NCBI GenBank assembly: GCA_032871835.1
Contig: CM065300.1
Location: forward strand, 115,007,088 to 115,071,087
Direction of reading: 5' to 3'
DNA from: Dipteronia dyeriana
Lineage: Eukaryota; Streptophyta; Magnoliopsida; Sapindales; Sapindaceae
Length of the DNA stretch: 64,000 nucleotides
The notes beneath the pieces are model-generated. The model was not told where the DNA came from. It searched no databases and saw only the letters and a program-made list of their open reading frames with translations. A program made the position numbers and the translations under genes. Every line of letters begins with the position of its first letter. The first letter of the stretch is position 1. Positions 45,850-57,751 of this stretch are shown in pieces.

Positions 45850-47205
45850 GACTTCTTCAGGTTAGATCGTAGTCTTTGATGTACCATGGGTGAGGTCAGA
45901 GTTGCATTCCCGATCTATATGCTTTGTATGTTGGGATTACGGTTTGGCTTGTGGCTTGGAAAGTTTGTACACAATAGTGGAATCCACTCATTCTTGCAAG
46001 AAGTAGATAGTAGTTCCCGTAAAGATTGATTCGGAGCTTGAACAATATGAGCGCTCTCTCCTAATTTCGTGAGGAATGTAGGATTTATTGTTCAGTAGAG
46101 AAATAATGATACTTAATGGAAAGATGTAATTATAAGGGTATAACATACATTATAACCCAACTCTAATTATGAACTATTTGTGGAGGATCATACATTATGT
46201 AATAGTTATATTGATGGAGACTAAGAGTTATTGGTTTGTGTAAAAACGTCTACATTTGAGATAGTGCAGCTTCGGGTTTTTAGTGGAATAACACCGAAGT
46301 ATTAAGCATGAAATATTAATTAAAAAGTTTATTAATTATTTCTAAGGATTATTGGGGCTCAAAATACTGTGAGTCCATTAGGTCTCTTTGTTAGCCCAAT
46401 CGATTTAGGGAACAAGGTTCACGGTTAATTAATTGGATTGTCCAATTAATTGTGTTACGAAAGTGACACGTAATTAATCAGGAATTAGTTGAATAATTAG
46501 ATTATTTAATTAATGAAAAATAATAATTATGTTAATTAAATAATTAGATTATTTAATTATGTTAATTAAATAATTAGATTATTTAATTATGTAATTAATC
46601 TTTATTGGGGGGTATTTTTTTATATTTAATTTTGAAATATAAGACAATGTGATTATTTTATTTTAATTAAATATTGAATTTAAATTTATAAAAATTAAAT
46701 TCAAACTTTATTAATATCTATTAAAAGATATCAGATATCTTTTTTCTTTTAAAAGGATTTAATAAAATTTAAATCAATTTAAAATAGATAGATAGATATA
46801 TATATATATATATATTAGGTAACTGATAAGTGATAACATAAGAATACGATCAAAAATTGTTTTGAGCGTAAAAAGAACCAGAAAAGGAAAAAAAAGCATT
46901 CTTACTTTTTTCCATCGCGAAGAAAAGTTTCTCCCTTCACTCTTCTAGCTCAAGCAATTCTTGAGTTCCGTAACGTGCCCACACGCTGTTACCAGTCCCG
47001 TGAGATAGCAATGAATATCCTATTGGTTCAGATCAGGAGCAGATCGAATTAAAGAGAATGAGCCTCCAACGCAGGTATGAAGATAAGTGTTTTCTTCCTT
47101 CTTTCGTTGTTATCATGTTTTACTGTACATAATATGTTTATGCTTTCGATCGCTTTATTAAAAAAAAAAACCTTCCACTGCACGATTGGTAAAACTAGGG
47201 CATCA
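45850..47205 (+). repeat. Family C LTR, remainder
   Basis: Resumes the LTR cut at 8835: CTTCAGGTTAGATCGTAG, CCATGGGTGAGGTC and GTACACAATAGTGGAATCC match the inverted copy at 4304-4470. Then AT-rich U3-like sequence (46440-46800) and a (GATA)/(TA) simple repeat (46783-46815). It ends GGGCATCA at 47205, five bases before a primer site. TATA-like tract near 46798; leader-like sequence follows. No gene. Confidence 0.7.
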
Positions 47206-47210
47206 ATAAT

Positions 47211-47740
47211 TGGTATCAGAGCCAATTTCTATACAATAGAATCGATTTCGATGTTCCTGAGCATGTATAAATGTGTAAGCACTAATTTAATTGACCGTAT
47301 GTTATTTGTAATTAAATGGTTTAAATTTAAAACATAGTTGATCATTAATTGTATGGTGTCATGGATTTAGGTTATTTTGATGGGTTGTAATAAAAAAATC
47401 TATTGTAAATTCTGCTATAATTTTTAATGTATAATATGGACAACGAAATCTGATGAAGAAGACGAATGGCGGAATAGCGAAATCGGAAACACATGTGACG
47501 GGCACTGTTCACACGGTACTAGTGCGGACACTGCTCATGCGGTTTTGTTCATGCAGTATTGATGTGTGCAGCCCACGTGCACGAATGACGGCTTTACGCG
47601 AAAGCGTTATGGGTTGAAAATTTACGACGTTAGGTTTTTCGAATTTACATAAGATTTTGGGCTGAATTTTGTTTTTTCTTACCTTGGGGCTCAAGTACAG
47701 TGTTAAAGTAACAATTGGGCTTTAGGTTTCTTATCGTGGA
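47211..47740 (+). other. Family C primer site and leader
   Basis: TGGTATCAGAGCC (47211-47223) is an initiator-Met tRNA primer site, so this is the start of the internal region of a + strand copia. The leader that follows (TTCTATACAATAGAATCGATTTCGATG) is found again, inverted, at 57690-57735. It ends near 47740 where - strand integrase sequence begins. A small GTGCAGCCCACGTGC block lies near 47566. Confidence 0.75.
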
Positions 47741-48784
47741 ATCACTCACCTCCACGATCCGATCGTAGAGACTTGATACTCTTTCCTAACTGAATTTCAA
47801 CTTCAGCTCGAAATTCTTTAAACTTTTCAAATGTTTCCAACTTTCATTGCATTAGGTAGACATATCCATATCTTGAGTATTCATTTATAGAGGTGACATA
47901 ATACTCATAACTACCTATAGCTTTAACATTCATTGGTTCGCAGACGTCTGTATGTATAAGCTCAGTGATTCTTTAACTCTAAACCCTTTACCAAAAAATA
48001 GGTCTCTTAATCATCTTACTTTCCAGACAAGATTCACAAATAGGTAAGGTGTTTACCTTTAACTCACTTAAACGTCCACTTTTTACTAGTCTGTCTACCC
48101 GGTCAAGGTTAATATGATCAAGCCTTAGATGCAGAGATACGTTTCATTTTCTGGAGAAATCTTATATCGTTTGGTTTGTGGTTTTTTAACCTTAAACATT
48201 TCTATGTTGAGCAATGTTAACATATACAAATTATTTTCATTAATTCTTGAATAAATATTCAGATCATTCAATAATAACATATTTATTATCAAATAAACAA
48301 AATATAATTGTTCTAACAATTTAGAAACGGAATTAAATTCCATGTAAATCCAGGAATGTAAAATACAGTGTCCAGCAATATAAAATTATTACAAAAATAT
48401 AATCTAATTACGCCCACTAATCGTGCCAACATGACAATCCCCAACCCCACACGCATAGAGAAGGCTCCATCCTCAAGTTGTTTCCAAGAATCAATCCACT
48501 ACAAAGAAGAACAAACATGGTTAGTAGCCCTTGAATCAACTATCCAAGTTAAAGAATCATTTTCCACTAAACACGACTCAAGAACAAGTAAATCGTATTT
48601 ACCTTTAGTTTTCTTCTTATTGGCTATCCCCCCCCCCCCCCCCCCAGATATTGAGGATATTTCCTCTCTGATGCCCGACCTTGTCGCAATGGAAATATTT
48701 TCCCTTGCCCTGGTCAGTGGAGATGCCCTTCTTTTTGCTCTTGGCTTTCTTGGGTATGGGCTTACCTTTTGATAGGTCGATAAA
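47741..48784 (-). pseudogene. C-type copia gag end, protease, integrase start, broken
   Basis: Reading the - strand from 48780: a basic segment (KGKPIPKKAKSKKKG), a zinc knuckle missing its last Cys (YFHCDKVGHQRGN, with Cys changed to Tyr), a run of G (18 C on the + strand, 48628-48645), protease TWIVDSRATNHVCSS (Gly of DSGA changed to Arg), the 48343-48125 frame, the pre-integrase block INLDRVDRL-like with LPICESCLESKM, and integrase to SDRGGE near 47745. Stops are frequent. The N-terminal gag part is at 51310-51977, separated by LTR E. Confidence 0.8.
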
Positions 48785-51309
48785 TGTTGATATTCTATGT
48801 TTTATGTTATGTTCTTGGGTATAATTGAATGTTTTAATGTGTTTGTTGAACTTGTGTAACAGATAGCTCTTTGAGTGACTTTGACGACAAAACGGTGATT
48901 TTTACTGAAGTTTGGAGAAATGGCTCTGAAGTACATCCAACTTGTGAAGACCATATCTCCCTCTTTAAATTGAACCAGGTTACGATCTATATGTTTTGGG
49001 AAACCATCAAAATCTAGTTTCTGACAAACTTTACAGTTTGTCAATCTGAGTTTTCTAGAGGAAGTTATGGTTATTTTAGTAACCGAAGGTCAGAGCTGGA
49101 GAAGTCTACCGCAGGCTAGACAGCAGTTTGTGCACCTCGCATGTGTAGCAACCTAGGCAACAATAAGCAACGGAGGTTACGCGGTTTGGACTGTGGGTGA
49201 CCTACAAAGCAACCCGGACCACGGTGCTTACGTATTTTGACAGATTTCAACTCCGAATTGGTCCAGAATGTCCCAAAACTTCTTAAATCAAATCCTCAAG
49301 ACTTTAGAAGGTCAAGTCATGTTTAGGAAACTTCCTAAACTCAAATTGTAAATCAATCATCCAAAAAGGAAATCCAATTTAGGAAAGGATTCACATTCCT
49401 TGTTCAATCCTACTTTCCTACTTGGTGTATTTCCTACAATAATGCAAATTAGGAATCTACAAGGAGAAGTCACCTATAAATACCAAGAGTTTTCTACAAG
49501 GGAAGATTGAAGATTGAAGATTGAAGATTGAAGATTGAAAATTGAAGATTTTTCGTAGTTTTATTTTCTCTCTTCTTCTACCTTTCTTTATTTTTAATGT
49601 TTTTATTTGCTTTATAGTTATGATGTGTAACTAAACTTTTCATAGTTAGGGCTAACTTGAAGCACTAGACATGATTCTAATTCCATAGACAAATTATTTA
49701 ATGAAGTATTATTTTTCTTACATGATGATTTCAATTTGTCCAAAATAATTGTTTTTTTCTATTATTGTGTTTCTTTGATTTATCACCTTAGGAGCATGGT
49801 TTTAGGATATATGTTGTAGGATAGAGTTTGAATGTCTTAAGAACATATTCTTGCATGCAACAATTAATTGGAATAAGACCTAATTAAGGGAAATTGATTC
49901 ATGAATTACTTGGAATAAATACCATATTCTAGGGTTTGGGTGATATTCATATTCTCTTTATTCTTAATGGGTTCCGATTATTAAATTTAATATATGCCCA
50001 TGCTAGGTTATAATTTGGAATACACGTATTTACGTAGATGCCATTCAACTTACATACTAACTGTTGACGGTGATTTTTGAATCGTATAGGATTGATCACA
50101 CGTCTAACAGGTTTTTGTAGATTGTTGAAGATGTTATGGAGAAAATAGAAAAAAGAGAAGAAAACATGCACACTAGGGAAACATCCACGGTTGCCGGTGA
50201 CAGCAAGAAGAATCCACTATATTATAATGATTACACACTCAATCTCTCCTTTGTGGTGTATCTTTCTCTTTTGTGTATCTTTTCTATGTGTTATTGTATG
50301 TGTTTCTGTCGTTATGTATATGTCTCTTGTCTTGTTCTACGATAAGATTATGGGTCTATTTATATATGCATAGAACCATAATCCTTGTTACACAAATATA
50401 AAAAGGTGATAGTATTTAATTATGACTGGTTACTTGTTGAAGTCGTCTTTGTCTTCGTTCCTGTTTTGGAGTTTATCCTTCTAGAAGCTTTGAGTTCTTT
50501 CTTGAATAGAATTCTCTGATATTGAAGAGAAAATAGGGATATTTCCTTATTGGAGTGCAACTCTAGATTCCTTATTTAAGTAAGACAATTCTTTTTCGTA
50601 TTTGAGTCATAGTTGCCTTTAATATCTCCCACGCATTGTTTAACTGACCAATTATCTGATCCCGACCAAACTTCTTTTGTCTCGATCGGATTGTCCCGAC
50701 CAAGTCCTCTCAACCCGATCGGCTAGTTTCCCCGACCAAGTTATTTGAGCCCGATCGATTAACTTCCCTGACCATCTTGGGTAATCTTGACTTGGCCTTG
50801 AGATCATCTATTAATTGCCTTGGGTTGATCTTTTCTGACTCCCGTGACGTGGCATATCTAATCATGTTGACTTGTCATGCTATCAAAAAATCTCTATAAC
50901 ACTAACTAAGAGAGAATCTATACAACTTGAGTGGGATGCTAACACCTTGTCGTGAATATCTTCACCATGTTTGATTGTTTACTAACTTCATTATTGTCTA
51001 TGGATTGGATGAATGTTTATAGGTGGATAGGAGATTCTAGCTAGCTTTTCCTTATTGATTTTTCTAAATAATCTTTTTGTTGCATTCTTAGTTTTAATTA
51101 AATTTAAATTCTTAGTTTAAATAATCAATTCAAAAACCCCCCAATTGTGTGTGTGAGCAGTGTTTAATTTAAGTTGTTTTAGATTCGTAGAGTATCTTAA
51201 TTTAGTATTTTTAAACTCAAAACTTTTGTAGGTAATTCATTTCACTTGGGAACGACCCTTGCTTGCCTATTGTACTATCGTTTACGATTTGTGCACTTGT
51301 AAGGTTTAA
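48785..51309 (+). repeat. Gypsy-type LTR E, probably solo, inside the C-type gag
   Basis: Non-coding. Starts near TGTTGATATTCTATG and ends near the words CCCTTGCTTGCC...GTGCACTTG, which are typical of the 3' part of plant gypsy LTRs. A promoter is visible: CCTATAAATACC (49471-49482), followed by a leader with five tandem GAAGATT units (49503-49550). The words ATATCTCCCTC and AAATCTAGTTTCTGACAAACTTT near 48955-49035 recur in LTR F. A D-type solo LTR is nested within. No clear target duplication found; ends are approximate. Confidence 0.6.
50062..50901 (-). repeat. D-type solo LTR nested in LTR E
   Basis: 840 bases; + strand TGTTGACGGTG to TATAACA. Flanked by a perfect five-base duplication CTAAC (50057-50061 and 50902-50906). 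Related to the D LTRs: GGGAAACATCCACGG near 50177 and CCCGACCAA/CCCGATCG words near 50665-50760. No internal sequence, so a solo LTR. Confidence 0.88.
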
Positions 51310-51977
51310 TTATTTTTGTTTGCCTATTTGGCAACCAATACCTTTTGCCTGCCCAACAGACCTCTTCCTCTTCTTATTATTGGAGGAAGATGGTTCAGCA
51401 ACATTTGTCTCATCAGTCTTACCCAACTGTGTGAGACTGAACCTAAGTTTATTCATCATATAGTTGCTCTTGAACTGATCGAAACTCTTCGGAAGAGTCG
51501 TTAGTATCATGCTCACTTGACTAGACTCATCAATGGTTCTGCCATTGATCTCTACCGTGTTGAAGTATGACATCATGCTCAGGACATGTTCCCAAACTGA
51601 TGAACCCTCCTTCATAAGAGTGGGTATAGCAGAACAAACAGCTTCGTGCCACTTTTCCTTAGAGGGCTACCCGGACATAGCCTGCAATGACTCTTTTATT
51701 TTGAATGCGGTAGTCATTGTTTCATGCTTTGTGACAAGCACGTTTGTCATACTAGGTACAGATATGTTTGAGCCTTCTCATCAAATGAGATCCATTTCTC
51801 GTAAGCCTCACGAGTAGTTCATGTGGCATTAGCAGTAGGCGCTGGAGGACATTCCTCCGTATGTATAAACTTACGGTCTTTGCTGACCAAAATTGCATTG
51901 ATATTGTGTTTCCATTTTGTTTAGTTATCACTAGTTAATATATCATATGCAAGTATTTGTAAGAGTGCAGATGACAT
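51310..51977 (-). pseudogene. C-type copia gag, N-terminal part
   Basis: - strand start ATG at 51977, with the copia N-terminal pattern ILTSDN-TKWKHNINAIL (a stop in place of one aromatic residue near 51925), TEECPPAP, then a few stops and the open piece 51615-51310: HVLSMMSYFNTVEINGRTIDE, LPKSFDQFKSNYMMNKL (UBN2 core) and a basic tail NNKKRKRSVG. The continuation with zinc knuckle and protease is at 48780 and below. Confidence 0.82.
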
Positions 51978-52100
51978 GGCTGAGATAAACATAAAGAAAT
52001 TCATTCAGCCATACATTCAAAACAAGTGTGAATGGTTTGGCATAAAATTAAACATGATGCATGAACATATTTAATGAACAAGAACAACCCTAAAAACAAA
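51978..52100 (-). other. Leader just upstream of the C-type gag
   Basis: Short non-coding stretch before the gag ATG on the - strand; contains GTTTATCTCAGCC directly before the start codon. LTR F begins next to it. Confidence 0.5.
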
Positions 52101-54293
52101 TGTTACTGGTACACGCTCTTTGTGTCATTACCAAATTACGGTTCAAAAGATATTCATAAAATTTTTCAGACACAATGTTATTTAATGTTTAAAAGCATAG
52201 TAAAAGGACAAGTTAGGGTATAGTCCATAAAATGTGGAATCCGTATAACTATCTCTAGCTAAGGTGTTATTGGAAGCGATGTAAGTAGAACATGGAAAGG
52301 GTTAGAATCGTGTGTGTACAGTGTATGCATAAAGCGGATGGTGTATGAAGTGTGAATTAACTAAACTAAGTTAAATTACACTAAGGATAGAAATAAAACC
52401 TAGTGCTTGCCTTTCTATATCAATTACACAACAAAACAACTAAAATTAGTCTACTCCTAAAGGTAAGACACCCTAATTACCAAAATAAATACGGCTTGGA
52501 AAGATGCAAAATAGTGGTTACAACAGGTACATAAGTTCACCAAATACACAAGCTATTCATGTTGATAATAAACATTCAAGCATCATTCAAAAGGATTCAA
52601 GGGCTACTTCTCTTGATTAAGGATTCCGAAACCAAATCATCTATTATTACGAATCATTTATTGATTAAGGAATACCGAAATCGAATTTCATCACTCAACC
52701 AAAGGCATGGAATGAGCAATTGTGTCTAGGTCTAAACCCATTAAGCACATGAACAATACACCAAACAACCTAATCTAGCATAAGCATGCATAAATCAAGT
52801 TACCTATATTCAAGAGTTAACAATAAAGATCCATTCACAATTAATAAATCGGAACACTGATGTCCTCTTTAACTCATATCAATTCATATATATATATATA
52901 TCGATTCCCTTTCGTCACCAATATGCAACAAGAGTGAGACTCTAATTTTACACTACATCATTTGTTTTAATCTACAGTCTCACTTATGCAAACATATCAA
53001 TTTCTACTCATTAACCAACATGCATGTCAATAAAAGAAAGATATAGCATAAGCTCAAACAATAGAGTCAAGATCTAAGTTGAATCTAAGTAAATAGCATA
53101 TATAACAAGCCAAGTGTTTGTTTACAAATATTCCCTATTGGAGACTACACATAAAAGAAATAAAACATAAATCAAAGAGAAGAGTTTAGAGATAACCAAG
53201 ATCTCTATTTATTTTTCTCCCATTTTTCCTTGAATATACTTCAAAGATGAATGAATGAAGTTTAGAGGTGGTGGTGGTGAGACATCTATGGAGGAGAATC
53301 CTCCATAGATGTCTTTGAAGCTCATCTCTCTCTTTTGTGGTGTTGAAGAATAAGAGATGGTATTGGTGTCTATCCAAGATTGGATATTAGAATATATATG
53401 ATACATTTTTAAAGACCAACAAAGTTGTGTATTTATAGAGTTTGAAGGCTAAGACACTAATTAGGTGTGAAAAGTCAAGTTTGCCCCTAAAAATATCTTG
53501 ACCTGCAAGTGGATAAAGTTCTACCACCATAAATCTACAAGTTGGAACTCGTAGATCCATCTAGAAGTTTGATTTTGTTAGTCGTAACTCACAGATCTAT
53601 CTATCAAAAGGTTCTAGAAAACATTTGAGACTGAAATATACGAGTTCCATCTCACAATTCCAACTCGCAGTAGATCTGCTACTTCACTCTGCTAGGTCTA
53701 ACTCGCAGTTCCAACTTGCAGTATGCTCTGGAATACTTTTGCGAGCAACTTCTGCAACTAAAATCTCATGTATTTCCAACTCATAATGCATATGTTACTT
53801 CATTCTGCTAGGTCTAACTCACAGTTCCAACTCGCAGTAGGCTCTGGAATGGATCTGCTACTTCAATCTACGAGTTGGAACTCGCAATTCTATCTAGCGG
53901 ATATTTCTACTTCGCATACTAGTTGTTGAAATGGGCATAACTTATTCTAGAAAATCCAAAATTGTGATCCATAAAGTTCTCTAAAAACTAGACTCATGGG
54001 GATTTCCGAAAACATACAGTTCGACACCTAATTCAATCCGAAGAGGGAGATATGGCATTTGTAAGTCAGACATTCGTCATAAGCCATCACAATTTCAACT
54101 CTTTTTCCTCATCTTTGCCTTCAAAGCTTCACTTTAAGCTCAAACACCTAACTTTAGGGAAATTAACCTACACACGGATCAAACACATATTATATACATA
54201 AAAACGCTTGAAACCAAGCATAAAAGTTAGGAATAAGGAGCCTAAAATAAGTAGATAAATGTACCTGTTAGTTACTACTCCACGATAATCTAA
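52101..54293 (-). repeat. Gypsy-type LTR F, probably solo
   Basis: No coding sequence. + strand begins near TGTTACTGGTACACG and ends near CGATAATCTAACA, so the - strand starts TGTTAGATTATCG. A TATA box on the - strand (CTATAAATACAC, about 53443-53432) is followed by a leader with a perfect 16-base hairpin (53280-53314). Upstream of it lies a two-copy repeat of about 115 bases (53677-53740 and 53790-53852: CTGCTAGGTCTAACTC, GTTCCAACT, CTCTGGAAT). Shares the ATATCTCCCTCTTCGG and AGTCTAGTTTTTAGAGAACTTTATGG words with LTR E. Ends approximate, no duplication found. Confidence 0.55.
53280..53314 (-). other. Perfect hairpin in the leader of LTR F
   Basis: AGACATCTATGGAGGA, then GAA, then TCCTCCATAGATGTCT: a 16-base stem with a 3-base loop and no mismatch. 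Lies about 120 bases downstream of the TATA box in the direction of transcription. It is followed by a GGTGGTGGTGAG-type run on the + strand side. Confidence 0.8.
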
Positions 54294-55196
54294 CATACCA
54301 CATGCAAATGCCGCCTTATGGTCGGTCAAATTCTTGAATGTTAGATCGAGACACTCTCAATCAAATGATATACCATAATAACTCTTATTCTAATATCACT
54401 CAACCATCATTAATTCAAATAGGTTTTTAATTAACCAAGTTTAATTAAAAGCTTGTGAATGTAACCTATCATTTCAGATATCATGAGCTTAAGTCGAGAA
54501 TTACCGTCTTAGGGTCAGTCAATCCCGAAATACCCTTAGAAATCCTATCTGTTAGGAAGTCAATCTTGGTATTGACCTTTGTGGAAACCCTCTTTAGGGA
54601 GGACGAAAACAAAGTCGTCACGAGGCTCCACTCGAATCTCACGGTGTTGAATTAATGATGGAGACCGCAGGATATAATATTATATATCCCTATCCCACTC
54701 ATTATTTTATAATTAGGGCTTTATATAGATGTTAATGCACCTAGATTTCTACAAGATTAAACAGCTAATATCAATCTAGTTGTCTAGCGCATTAACCTTT
54801 CTTTATTAGAATCTAATTCTAATTAACTAATAAATTATTACGATTTTTAACTCTTAAAAATCTAATCTATGTAAACAATTCACTAAGGCTAGAATTATTC
54901 AACATGTGTTATCAAGTTTTAACTATTAAAACTTAACACAATATTACGTCCATTTATTAGGGATTTAATCGAATTAATCCTAATATGATTAAAGGACCCT
55001 ATTAATCTAACTAATTAAACTCTTTAATAATTAGATTAATAATTAATGAGAATTACCAAGTTCTTACACCAAAAAACTAATCCCAATAATCGAAAACCAT
55101 TTATGTGTATTGCCTATTTTAATCATATTAAAGCTGAAACACTTAGTAAAAAATGGCTAACATGCATGTATGATATATCAACATATATATATATAT
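54294..55196. other. Unassigned AT-rich stretch, possible LTR remnant
   Basis: No gene. The part 54440-54720 (CGTCTTAGGGTCAGTCAATCCCG, GTGGAAACCCTCTTTAGGGAGG, CACGAGGCTCCACTCGAATCTC) followed by AT-rich TTAATTAA-type sequence (54780-55040) is similar in style to copia U3 sequence, but I found no second copy in the window. Ends in a (TA) run at 55184-55196 next to a terminal inverted repeat. Confidence 0.4.
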
Positions 55197-57024
55197 GGGA
55201 TATTATTGATTTAGTCCATATCTTTTTTGAATTGTCTATATTTTACTCACTTATCCAATTTTCACTAAATTGGGCCTTATGTTTTCCAAAATCACTCATT
55301 TTCATCATTTTGTTAGTCAACCGTTAGTCAAATCAAACGGTTCTAAGGGTATTTTTTTCTTTAAACCTTTATATGTCATGTGTTAACAAACAAATAAATA
55401 TAAAACGTAAAAAACATATAAAAAACAAAATATATAATTAAATTTAAAGATTTTTTTTATTATCAAAAAAAAATTAAAACTTGTCTAGATCCAAACCCAA
55501 ACCCATTGTTAACCACCACCATTCAAACACCAAACCCACTGCCGATCCTCTCTCTTTATCAAGCATCTCTTTCACATCACTATCATCTCCAACACCCAAA
55601 CTGTAGCCACCACCACCACTCCAGTTCCTTCCTCACAACCGAATCACTGATCTCAACCGATCAAACGGTCAAAACCTACAACATCATAATCAATCTCAAT
55701 CCAAGCCGTACATTTTCCCAACTCACTTCCTTTGTTACACCTACGAGTTCATTTCAAGTCCTCTCCAAATACTCCACACATACAACATCGTTTTCCATGG
55801 CTTCTCCGCCATTCCTCTCCTGATTGTGCCGCCTCCTTAATCGAAAATCATGCAATGCTCACCATCATCGAGGAACCCCTCCCACCATCAAAACCAAAGA
55901 GTTCAAGTGAGAGTCGGAGCTGATCGATTCGAATACGAGACGAGAGAGAGGCATGAGCAGTGTTGGTGGCGGTGGCAGTGGTGAGGTGAGAGGTCTGTGA
56001 GGGTTTGTTCTTTGAATTTAATGGAGATCCAGAATCCTTTTTAAATTTTTAAATTTTTATTTTATTTTTCTTGTATTGGTTTATGATGATGATGAAATGG
56101 GTATGGATTTTTGAGGTTTGGTGTTGATCTTCGATTTGGTTGAGGTTTGGTTGAATTGGGTCAGTGAGGTTTGGGTTTTATTTGGTGATGATGATGAATT
56201 GGGTATGGATTTTTTTTTAATAAATCATCTAATGTTTATGATGAAGGAGAAAGTAGAGAAATTAGTGGAGATAGTGAGAGTGAGAGAGAGAGAGGTGAGA
56301 AGATGTTACAGAGTTGAGAAAGGGAAGTAATGGTGTTGTTAGGTTAGGGAAGCTTGGGAGAGTGATGTTGTTGGATGAAATTTGGGCACCGAAGATGTTG
56401 ATGGTGGAATTGAAGGTGGTTAGTGAGACGGTGTTGGAGGTGTGGGTGGAGTTTGAGAAGCTTCATTGGGAGGATTTGCAAGTGGGATTTACAGGTGTGG
56501 CTTCAGGATATTATGCATTCATGGCATAAAACTGATGTGAATGTGATGATGATGTGAAGGCAAAACTAAAATGGTGATATGAATATATGATGATGATCAT
56601 TATTGGATTTTAGAGGAAACAATAAGTTATCATATTTTTTTTGTTTTTTTCTTTTCATTTTCAATTTTTTTAAATTAGATTATTTTCTTATAAAGTTAGT
56701 TTTTTTCCTTTCATTTTTTGTGATTTGATCATCACCATCCATATTTAAGAAGGATGGTGACGATCCATCTATCATTTTTTTTAATAAAAATTAGTTGTAA
56801 TTGTTAAATTTTTTAGGGGCAAAACGATAATTCTACGTAATGAAGCAGATATCATGACTAACTTAGTCATTTTGCATTTTCTGTCATGGTTGACCGTCTA
56901 ATTTCAGGTCAGAGGGACCAAAATGAATGGTTTTGGAAAATATAGAGTCAAATCCAGTGAAAATTGGTTAAGTGAGTAAAATATAGACAATTAAAAAAAA
57001 CATAGGGACTAAATCAATAATACC
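55197..57024. mobile_element. Mutator-like TIR element, non-autonomous, maybe Pack-MULE
   Basis: Long terminal inverted repeats: left GGGATATTATTGATTTAGTCC, right (reversed) GGTATTATTGATTTAGTCCC, continuing with AATTGTCTATATTTTACTCACTTA, AACCAATTTTCACT and CCATTCATTTT-like words for 120 bases or more. No transposase. The interior is less AT-rich and contains two gene-like pieces: a Pro/Ser/Thr-rich frame (55506-55823) and 56118-56529 with EKVEKLVEIVRVREREV and MLMVELKVVSETVLEVWVEFEKLHW, which reads like part of a real plant protein I cannot name. Flanks are TA and GT simple repeats, so a nine-base duplication is not clear. Confidence 0.68.
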
Positions 57025-57030
57025 TCATAT

Positions 57031-57052
57031 GTGTGTGTGTGTGTGTGTGTGT
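57031..57052. repeat. (GT)11 microsatellite
   Basis: Eleven GT units at the right edge of the TIR element. Confidence 0.95.
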
Positions 57053-57751
57053 AGGCACAACTAGTCTAAATTACATGTGTATGCATGGCAATTCCTAATC
57101 TTCAGGTCACTCTGATTCATCTCTGAGTCTAGAACAGGAAATCTGCACGGAATGCACTAGGCAACACTTGCCAACGGAACCGTGCAACCGAGACACACCT
57201 CGCTCACACACCAACCAGCAATGTTGTGCAAAGCAACATGAGCAGTCATGCAAGACGATGTGTATGGATATGCGCAGTCATGCAAGTCAATATGCGGTAG
57301 TATGCAAGACCAGCGCAGCACCCGATCATCAATCTATTGCGTACCACCCGCGCATCAGGTGGTGCACCACCTGTGCATTAATCTGTTGCGCATCACTCAT
57401 GCATCAGGTAGCGCAACACCTGCGCAGTAGGTAGCACACCTACCCGCACATTTACCTATTTGTCGACTACAACAGTTTTCTTCACAATTTTTCCATGTCT
57501 TCATAGGTTACATTTTTTTTAATACAGCAATAGTAAAGCTAAATTTTAAAAAATAATAATAAAAACATTATACAACCCAGAAACACTCTAAATCCACAAC
57601 ACCATAAAAAATTACGATCGACCATATTTTTAAATTAAACAATTTAATAAAAAACATCATGCACCCATACAAAACAGTACCTACACGTTCAAACATATCA
57701 GGAGCATCGAAATCGATTCTCCTGTTCCGAAAAATTGGCTCTATTGCCAAT
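57053..57751 (-). other. C-type leader and degraded primer site, inverted
   Basis: Read on the - strand from 57750: a primer site TGGCAATAGAGCC (changed from TGGTATCAGAGCC), then AGAATCGATTTCGATGCTCCTGA, which matches the + strand C leader at 47240-47262. Further on (57440-57170) is a block rich in TGCGCA, GCGCATCA and CACCTGCGC words with many short inverted repeats. Probably structured leader RNA of the - strand C-type element whose gag is at 51977. The frames 57168-57434 are by-products. Confidence 0.65.

Noticed and set aside
57168..57434. Cys-rich 88-residue frame that could pass for a secreted peptide
   Set aside because: No signal peptide; composition comes from TGCGCA repeats in a copia leader.
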